This document shows, one piece after another, positions 55,301 to 64,000 of a DNA stretch of 64,000 nt. Source of the stretch: Lineus longissimus (taxonomy: Eukaryota > Nemertea > Pilidiophora > Heteronemertea > Lineidae); NCBI RefSeq assembly GCF_910592395.1, contig NC_088316.1:8308001-8372000 (forward strand). Direction: 5' to 3'. Under the pieces are notes generated by a model that saw only the letters and a list, made by a program, of their open reading frames with translations, ran no database searches and had not been told where the DNA came from. The position numbers and the translations under genes were made by a program. Position 1 is the first letter of the stretch. Each line of letters starts with the position of its first letter.

Positions 55301-58300
55301 TTTGATTTTCTTAGGAGAGTTGGGTATTGATTAGTACAACATGTCTATGAAATTTGAAGGAAATAGTTCAATGCCTTCTACGATTTTTTGCAAGGGTCTT
55401 CCTTTTTTTACCTGATGGGGTCTTAGTTTTTTACCTCAGAATTGTTGCGTCATGCCCTGTAGGCAAGTAACGGTTGGATCGACTTCTTTGATTTTCTCAG
55501 GAGAGTTGGGTATTGATTAGTACAACATGCCTATGAAGTTTCAAGGAAATAGTTCAATGCCTTCTACGATTTTTTGCAAGGGTCTTCCTTTTTTTACCTG
55601 ATGGGGGTCTTCCTTTTTTACCTGAAGGGGTCTTACTTTTTTATCTGATGGGGTCTTACTTTTTTATCTTAGAATTGTTCCGTCACGCCCTGTAGGCAAG
55701 TAACGGTTAGATCGATTTCTTTGATTTTCTCAGGAGAGTTGGGTATTGATTAGTACAACATGCCTATGAAGTTTGAAGGAAATAGTTCAATGCCTTCTAC
55801 GTTTTTTTGCAAGGGTCTTCCTTTTTTACCTGATGGGGGTCTTCCTTTTTTATCTTAGAATTGTTCCGTCACGCCCTGTAGGCAAGTAACGGTTAGATCG
55901 ATTTCTTTGATTTTTTCAGGAGAGTTGGGTATTGATTAGTACAACATGCCTATGAAATTTGAAGGAAATAGTTCAATGCCTTCTACGATTTTTTGCAAGG
56001 GTCCTTCTTTTTTACCTGTTGGGGTCTTCCTTTTTACCTGATAGGGTCTTACTTTTTTACCTGATGGGTCTTACTTTTTTATCTTAGAATTGTTCCGTCA
56101 CGCCCTGTAGGCAAGTAACGGTTGGATCGACTTCTTTGATTTCCTCAGGAGAGTTGGGTATTGATTAGTACAACATGCCTATGAAGTTTAAAGGAAATAG
56201 TTCAATGCCTTCTACGATTTTTTGCAAGGGTCTTCCTTTTTTACCTGATGGGGTCTTCCTTTTTTACCTGAAGGGGTCTTACTTTTTTACCTGATGGGGT
56301 CTTACTTTTTTATCTTAGAATTGTTCCGTCACGCCCTGTAGGCAAGTAACGGTTAGATCGATTTCTTTGATTTTCTCAGGAGAGTTGGGTATTGATTAGT
56401 ACAACATGCCTATGAAGTTTGAAGGAAATAGTTCAATGCCTTCTACGTTTTTTTGCAAGGGTCTTCCTTTTTTACCTGATGGGGTCTTCCTTTTTTACCT
56501 GAAGGGGTCTTACTTTTTTACCTGATGGGGGTCTTCCTTTTTTACCTGATGAGGTGTTACTTTTTTACCTGATGGGGTGTGACTTTTTTATCTTAGAATT
56601 GTTCCGTCACGCCCTGTAGGCAAGTAACGGTTAGATCGACTTCTTTGATTTTCTCTGGAGAGTTGGGTATTGATTAGTACAACATGTCTATGAAATTTGA
56701 AGGAAATAGTTCAATGCCTTCTACGATTTTTTGCAAGGGTCTTCCTTTTTTTACCTGATGGGGTCTTAGTTTTTTACCTCAGAATTGTTACGTCACGCCC
56801 TGTAGGCAAGTAACGGTTAGATCGATTTCTTTGATTTTCTCAGGTGAGTTGGGTACTGATTAGTACAACATGCCTATGAAATTTGAAGGAAATATTTCAA
56901 TGCATTATACGATTTTTTGCAAGGGTCTTCCTTTTTTACCTGTTGGGGTCTTCCTTTTTCACCTGATGGGGTCTTACTTTTTACCTGATGGGGTCTTACT
57001 TTTTTATCTTAGAATTGTTCCGTCACGCCCTGTAGGCAAGTAACGGTTAGATCGATTTCTTTGATTTTCTCAGGTGAGTTGGGTACTGATTAGTACAACA
57101 TGCCTATGAAATTTGAAGGAAATAGTTCAATGCATTCTACGATTTTTTGTAGGGTCTTCCTTTTTTACCTGATGGGGTCTTACTTTTTTATCTTAGAATT
57201 GTTCCGTCACGCCCTGTAGGCAAGTAACGGTTAGATCGACTTCTTTGAATTTCTCAGGAGAGTTGGGTATTGATTAGTACAACATGCCTATGAAGTTTCA
57301 AGGAAATAGTTCAATGCCTTCTACGATTTTTTGCAAGGGTCTTCCTTTTTTACCTGATGGGGTCTTACTTTTTTATCTTAGAATTGTTCCGGCACGCCCT
57401 GTAGGCAAGTAACGGTTAGATCGATTTCTTTGATTTTCTTAGGAGAGTTGGGTATTGATTAGTACAACATGTCTATGAAATTTGAAGGAAATAGTTCAAT
57501 GCCTTCTACGATTTTTTGCAAGGGTCTTCCTTTTTTTACCTGATGGGGTCTTAGTTTTTTACCTCAGAATTGTTGCGTCATGCCCTGTAGGCAAGTAACG
57601 GTTGGATCGACTTCTTTGATTTCCTCAGGAGAGTTGGGTATTGATTAGTACAACATGCCTATGAAGTTTGAAGGAAATAGGTCAATGCCTTCTACGATTT
57701 TTTGCAAGGGTCTTCCTTTTTTTACCTGATGGGGGTCTTCCTTTTTTACCTGAAGGGGTCTTACTTTTTTACCTGATGGGGTCTTACTTTTTTATCTTAG
57801 AATTGTTCCGTCACGCCCTGTAGGCAAGTAACGGTTAGATCGATTTCTTTGATTTTCTCAGGAGAGTTGGGTATTGATTAGTACAACATGCCTATGAAGT
57901 TTGAAGGAAATAGTTCAATGCCTTCTACGTTTTTTTGCAAGGGTCTTCCTTTTTTACCTGATAGGGGTCTTCCTTTTTTACCTGAAGGGGTCTTACTTTT
58001 TTACCTGATGGGGGTCTTCCTTTTTTATCTTAGAATTGTTCCGTCACGCCCTGTAGGCAAGTAACGGTTAGATCGATTTCTTTGATTTTTTCAGGAGAGT
58101 TGGGTATTGATTAGTACAACATGCCTATGAAATTTGAAGGAAATAGTTCAATGCCTTCTACGATTTTTTGCAAGGGTCCTTCTTTTTTACCTGTTGGGGT
58201 CTTCCTTTTTACCTGATAGGGTCTTACTTTTTTACCTGATGGGGTCTTACTTTTTTATCTTAGAATTGTTCCGTCACGCCCTGTAGGCAAGTAACGGTTA

Positions 58301-59000
58301 GATCGATTTCTTTGATTTTTTCAGGAGAGTTGGGTATTGATTAGTACAACATGCCTATGAAATTTGAAGGAAATAGTTCAATGCCTTCTACGATTTTTTG
58401 CAAGGGTCTTCCTTTTTTACCTGTTGGGGTCTTCCTTTTTCACCTGATGGGGTCTTACTTTTTACCTGATGGGGTCTTCCTTTTTTACCTGATGGGGTCT
58501 TACTTTTTTATCTTAGAATTGTTCCGTCACGCCCTGTAGGCAATATAGATCGATTTCTTTGATTTTCTTAGGAGAGTTGGGTATTAATTAACAACATGCC
58601 TATGAAATTTGAAGAAATAGTTCAATGCCTTCTGCGATTTTTTTGCAAGGGTCTTCCTTTTTTACCTGATGGGATCTTCCTTTTTTACCTGATGGGGTCT
58701 TCCTTTTTACCTGATGGGGTCTTCCTTTTTTACCTGATGGGGTTTTACTTTTTTATCTAAGAATTGTTACGTCACGCCCTGTAGGTAAGTAACGGTTAGA
58801 TCGATTTCTTTGATTTTCTCAGGAGAGTTGGGTATTGATTACTACAACATGCCTATGAAATTTGAAGGAAATAGTTCAATGCCTTCTACGATTTTTTGCA
58901 AGGGTCTTCTTTTTTTACCTGTTGGGGTCTTCCTTTTTCACCTGATGGGGTCTTACTTTTTACCTGATGGGGTCTTACTTTTTTATCTTAGAATTGTTCC
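52400..59000. repeat. Higher-order duplication in the satellite (about 3.74 kb)
   Basis: The block around 52.8-55.3 kb recurs about 3,738 bases later at 56.5-59.0 kb, with the same order of rare unit variants (for example the AATATAGATCG/TTAATTAACAAC unit at about 54803 and 58541). Offsets of 3,762 and 3,738 along the block differ by one sub-repeat. Further copies of part of the block lie 2,254 and 2,624 bases on (60795, 63419). Confidence 0.7.
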
Positions 59001-62000
59001 ATCACGCCCTGTAGGCAAGTAACGGTTAGATCGATTTCTTTGATTTTCTCAGGAGAGTTGGGTATTGATTACTACAACATGCCTATGAAATTTGAAGGAA
59101 ATAGTTCAATGCCATCTACGATTTTTTGCAAGGGTCTTCCTTTTTTACCTGTTGGGGTCTTCCTTTTTCACCTGATGGGGTCTTACTTTTTACCTGATGG
59201 GCTCTTACTTTTTTATCTTAGAATTGTTCCGTCACGCCCTGTAGGCAAGTAACGGTTAGATCGATTTCTTTGATTTTCTCAGGTGAGTTGGGTACTGATT
59301 AGTACAACATGCCTATGAAATTTGAAGGAAATATTTCAATGCATTCTATGATTTTTTGTAAGGGTCTTCCTTTTTTACCTGATGGGGTTTTACTTTTTTA
59401 TCTAAGAATTGTTACGTCACGCCCTGTAGGTAAGTAACGGTTAGATCGATTTTTTTGATTTTCTCAGGAGAGTTGGGTATTGATTACTACAACATGCCTA
59501 TGAAATTTGAAGGAAATAGTTCAATGCCTTCTACGATTTTTTGCAAGGGTCTTCCTTTTTTACCTGTTGGGGTCTTCCTTTTTCACCTGATGGGGTCTTA
59601 CTTTTTACCTGATGGGGTCTTACTTTTTTATCTTAGAATTGTTCCGTCACGCCCTGTAGGCAAGTAACGGTTAGATCGATTTCTTTGATATTCTCAGGTG
59701 AGTTGGGTACTGATTAGTACAACATGCCTATGAAATTTGAATGAAATATTTCAATGCATTCTACGATTTTTTGTAAGGGTCTTCCTTTTTTACCTGATGG
59801 GGTCTTACTTTTTTATCTTAGAATTGTTCCGTCACGCCCTGTAGGCAAGTAACGGTTGGATCGACTTCTTTGATTTCCTCAGGAGAGTTGGGTATTGATT
59901 AGTACAACATGCCTATGAAGTTTGAAGGAAATAGGTCAATGCCTTCTACGATTTTTTGCAAGGGTCTTCCTTTTTTTACCTGATGGGGGTCTTCCTTTTT
60001 TACCTGAAGGGGTCTTACTTTTTTACCTGATGGGGTCTTACTTTTTTATCTTAGAATTGTTCCGTCACGCCCTGTAGGCAAGTAACGGTTAGATCGATTT
60101 CTTTGATTTTCTCAGGAGAGTTGGGTATTGATTAGTACAACATGCCTATGAAGTTTGAAGGAAATAGTTCAATGCCTTCTACGTTTTTTTGCAAGGGTCT
60201 TCCTTTTTTACCTGATAGGGGTCTTCCTTTTTTACCTGAAGGGGTCTTACTTTTTTACCTGATGGGGGTCTTCCTTTTTTATCTTAGAATTGTTCCGTCA
60301 CGCCCTGTAGGCAAGTAACGGTTAGATCGATTTCTTTGATTTTTTCAGGAGAGTTGGGTATTGATTAGTACAACATGCCTATGAAATTTGAAGGAAATAG
60401 TTCAATGCCTTCTACGATTTTTTGCAAGGGTCCTTCTTTTTTACCTGTTGGGGTCTTCCTTTTTACCTGATAGGGTCTTACTTTTTTACCTGATGGGGTC
60501 TTACTTTTTTATCTTAGAATTGTTCCGTCACGCCCTGTAGGCAAGTAACGGTTAGATCGATTTCTTTGATTTTTTCAGGAGAGTTGGGTATTGATTAGTA
60601 CAACATGCCTATGAAATTTGAAGGAAATAGTTCAATGCCTTCTACGATTTTTTGCAAGGGTCTTCCTTTTTTACCTGTTGGGGTCTTCCTTTTTCACCTG
60701 ATGGGGTCTTACTTTTTACCTGATGGGGTCTTCCTTTTTTACCTGATGGGGTCTTACTTTTTTATCTTAGAATTGTTCCGTCACGCCCTGTAGGCAATAT
60801 AGATCGATTTCTTTGATTTTCTTAGGAGAGTTGGGTATTAATTAACAACATGCCTATGAAATTTGAAGAAATAGTTCAATGCCTTCTGCGATTTTTTTGC
60901 AAGGGTCTTCCTTTTTTACCTGATGGGATCTTCCTTTTTTACCTGATGGGGTCTTCCTTTTTACCTGATGGGGTCTTCCTTTTTTACCTGATGGGGTTTT
61001 ACTTTTTTATCTAAGAATTGTTACGTCACGCCCTGTAGGTAAGTAACGGTTAGATCGATTTCTTTGATTTTCTCAGGAGAGTTGGGTATTGATTACTACA
61101 ACATGCCTATGAAATTTGAAGGAAATAGTTCAATGCCTTCTACGATTTTTTGCAAGGGTCTTCTTTTTTTACCTGTTGGGGTCTTCCTTTTTCACCTGAT
61201 GGGGTCTTACTTTTTACCTGATGGGGTCTTACTTTTTTATCTTAGAATTGTTCCATCACGCCCTGTAGGCAAGTAACGGTTAGATCGATTTCTTTGATTT
61301 TCTCAGGTGAGTTGGGTACTGATTAGTACAACATGCCTATGAAATTTGAAGGAAATATTTCAATGCATTCTACGATTTTTTGTAAGGGTCTTCCTTTTTT
61401 ACCTGATGGGGTCTTACTTTTTTATCTTAGAATTGTTCCGTCACGCCCTGTAGGCAAGTAACGGTTAGATCGATTTCTTTGATTTTCTCAGCAGAGTTGG
61501 GTATTGATTAGTACAACATGCCTATGAAATTTGAAGGAAATAGTTCAATGCCTTCTACGATTTTTTGCAAGGGTCCTTCTTTTTTACCTGTTGGGGTCTT
61601 CCTTTTTACCTGATGGGGTCTTACTTTTTTACCTGATGGGGTCTTACTTTTTTATCTTAGAATTGTTCCGTCACGCCCTGTAGGCAAGTAACGGTTAGAT
61701 CGACTTCTTTGATTTTCTCAGGTGAGTTGGGTACTGATTAGTACAACATGCCTATGAAATTTGAAGGAAATATTTCAATGCATTATACAATTTTTTGCAA
61801 GGGTCTTCCTTTTTTACCTGTTGGGGTCTTCCTTTTTCACCTGATGGGGTCTTACTTTTTACCTGATGGGGTCTTACTTTTTTATCTTAGAATTGTTCCG
61901 TCACGCCCTGTAGGCAAGTAACGGTTAGATCGATTTCTTTGATTTTCTCAGGTGAGTTGGGTACTGATTAGTACAACATGCCTATGAAATTTGAAGGAAA

Positions 62001-64000
62001 TATTTCAATGCATTCTACGATTTTTTGTAGGGTCTTCCTTTTTTACCTGATGGGGTCTTACTTTTTTATCTTAGAATTGTTCCGTCACGCCCTGTAGGCA
62101 AGTAACGGTTAGATCGACTTCTTTGAATTTCTCAGGAGAGTTGGGTATTGATTAGTACAACATGCCTATGAAGTTTGAAGGAAATAGTTCAATGCCTTCT
62201 ACGATTTTTTGCAAGGGTCTTCCTTTTTTACCTGATGGGGTCTTACTTTTTTATCTTAGAATTGTTCCGGCACGCCCTGTAGGCAAGTAACGGTTAGATC
62301 GATTTCTTTGATTTTCTTAGGAGAGTTGGGTATTGATTAGTACAACATGTCTATGAAATTTGAAGGAAATAGTTCAATGCCTTCTACGATTTTTTGCAAG
62401 GGTCTTCCTTTTTTTACCTGATGGGGTCTTAGTTTTTTACCTCAGAATTGTTGCGTCATGCCCTGTAGGCAAGTAACGGTTGGATCGACTTCTTTGATTT
62501 CCTCAAGAGAGTTGGGTATTGATTAGTACAACATGCCTATGAAGTTTGAAGGAAATAGGTCAATGCCTTCTACGATTTTTTGCAAGGGTCTTCCTTTTTT
62601 TACCTGATGGGGGTCTTCCTTTTTTACCTGAAGGGGTCTTACTTTTTTACCTGATGGGGTCTTACTTTTTTATCTTAGAATTGTTCCGTCACGCCCTGTA
62701 GGCAAGTAACGGTTAGATCGATTTCTTTGATTTTCTCAGGAGAGTTGGGTATTGATTAGTACAACATGCCTATGAAATTTGAAGGAAATAGTTCAATGCC
62801 TTCTACGTTTTTTTGCAAGGGTCTTCCTTTTTTACCTGATAGGGGTCTTCCTTTTTTACCTGAAGGGGTCTTACTTTTTTACCTGATGGGGGTCTTCCTT
62901 TTTTATCTTAGAATTGTTCCGTCACGCCCTGTAGGCAAGTAACGGTTAGATCGATTTCTTTGATTTTTTCAGGAGAGTTGGGTATTGATTAGTACAACAT
63001 GCCTATGAAATTTGAAGGAAATAGTTCAATGCCTTCTACGATTTTTTGCAAGGGTCCTTCTTTTTTACCTGTTGGGGTCTTCCTTTTTACCTGATAGGGT
63101 CTTACTTTTTTACCTGATGGGGTCTTACTTTTTTATCTTAGAATTGTTCCGTCACGCCCTGTAGGCAAGTAACGGTTAGATCGATTTCTTTGATTTTTTC
63201 AGGAGAGTTGGGTATTGATTAGTACAACATGCCTATGAAATTTGAAGGAAATAGTTCAATGCCTTCTACGATTTTTTGCAAGGGTCTTCCTTTTTTACCT
63301 GTTGGGGTCTTCCTTTTTCACCTGATGGGGTCTTACTTTTTACCTGATGGGGTCTTCCTTTTTTACCTGATGGGGTCTTACTTTTTTATCTTAGAATTGT
63401 TCCGTCACGCCCTGTAGGCAATATAGATCGATTTCTTTGATTTTCTTAGGAGAGTTTGGTATTAATTAACAACATGCCTATGAAATTTGAAGAAATAGTT
63501 CAATGCCTTCTGCGATTTTTTTGCAAGGGTCTTCCTTTTTTACCTGATGGGATCTTCCTTTTTTACCTGAAGGGGTCTTACTTTTTTATCTGATGGGGTC
63601 TTACTTTTTTATCTTAGAATTGTTCCGTCACGCCCTGTAGGCAAGTAACGGTTAGATCGATTTCTTTGATTTTCTCAGGAGAGTTGGGTATTGATTAGTA
63701 CAACATGCCTATGAAGTTTGAAGGAAATAGTTCAATGCCTTCTACGTTTTTTTGCAAGGGTCTTCCTTTTTTACCTGATGGGGGTCTTCCTTTTTTACCT
63801 GAAGGGGTCTTACTTTTTTACCTGATGGGGGTCTTCCTTTTTTATCTTAGAATTGTTGCGTCATGCCCTGTAGGCAAGTAACGGTTGGATCGACTTCTTT
63901 GATTTCCTCAGGAGAGTTGGGTATTGATTAGTACAACATGCCTATGAAGTTTGAAGGAAATAGTTCAATGCCTTCTACGATTTTTTGCAAGGGTCTTCCT

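Larger units (their letters stand above)
43761..64000. repeat. Satellite array, about 185-bp unit plus 23-bp sub-repeats, over 20 kb
   Basis: The unit runs from CATGCCTATGAAATTTGAAG through ACGATTTTTTGCAAGGGTC, one to six copies of a 23-base sub-repeat (TACCTGATGGGGTC plus TTCCTTTTT or TTACTTTTT), AATTGTTCCGTCACGCCCTG, GCAAGTAACGGTTAGATCGA and TTTGATTTTCTCAGGAGAG to TTAGTACAA. Early units start at 43763, 43948, 44133 and 44319 (185-186 bases apart); later ones are longer by multiples of 23. Perhaps 80 units are present. Unit variants recur in blocks, giving higher-order duplications. The array is unbroken to the window's end apart from two inserted elements. Open frames inside are by-products of repetition. 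Confidence 0.95.

Noticed and set aside
47871-63417. Recurring 62- to 70-codon open frames in the array (MPMKFEG..., MIFSGELG...)
   Set aside because: They are copies of the satellite unit. The 23-bp sub-repeat shifts the frame each time it repeats, so no reading frame is maintained across units.
43761-64000. CRISPR-like repeat-spacer pattern
   Set aside because: Units are contiguous tandem repeats without unique spacers, in eukaryotic DNA with no cas genes.

Overview
The window looks like invertebrate metazoan nuclear DNA that is almost wholly made of mobile and repetitive sequence. The evidence is intron-containing genes with GT-AG and one GC-AG intron, THAP zinc fingers, piggyBac, Harbinger-like and Kolobok-like DNA transposons, Ty3/Gypsy and BEL/Pao retroelements, a LINE fragment and a long satellite. 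The palindromic word TAGGCCTA recurs in the non-coding DNA, which I associate with echinoderm or hemichordate-type marine invertebrates. That is a weak guess; the species is not identified.

Layout. 1-3579 (minus): an eight-exon gene running off the left edge, encoding a THAP finger, acidic linker, zinc-ribbon-like segment and a transposase-like D-D-E core, with one frameshift. 3580-5348: its promoter side and intergenic DNA with a cluster of TGACGTCA sites and a TATA box. 5349-9398: LINE reverse-transcriptase fragments split by a 3.8-kb LTR element that has no recognisable coding capacity. 9438-12396 (plus): a broken but clearly spliced Gypsy-type integrase gene (Ginger/GIN/KRBA2-like). 12519-25822: a nest of three insertions. 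The outer TTAA-flanked element holds a THAP ORF and a P2X7-like remnant; the THAP ORF is split by a piggyBac; the piggyBac is split by a very young 9.4-kb Gypsy element whose two 1,764-bp LTRs differ at one base by eye. The outer element itself sits in an array of 'ATAGTCC...GGACTAT' palindromes.

27943-36453: an older Gypsy element (plus), deleted for protease/RT, with a Harbinger-like transposon in its 5' LTR and with the whole element abutted on both sides by direct repeats of about 115 bp. 36459-42165: mostly unassigned DNA. 42170-43140 (minus) and about 43153-43760 (plus): a Gypsy integrase fragment fused head-on to a BEL/Pao gag fragment.

43761-64000: a satellite array of more than 20 kb that starts abruptly at the BEL gag fragment and runs off the right edge. 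The basic unit is about 185 bp, lengthened in steps of 23 bp by a variable number of internal sub-repeats. Multi-kilobase duplications occur inside the array, and it contains two copies of a 1.13-kb interspersed element.

Few of these genes can work together now. The piggyBac transposase has one indel in an A7 run and the young Gypsy pol has one amber codon; both otherwise keep all recognisable catalytic motifs. The best candidate for a host gene is the THAP/D-D-E gene at the left edge, but it too carries an apparent one-base deletion.
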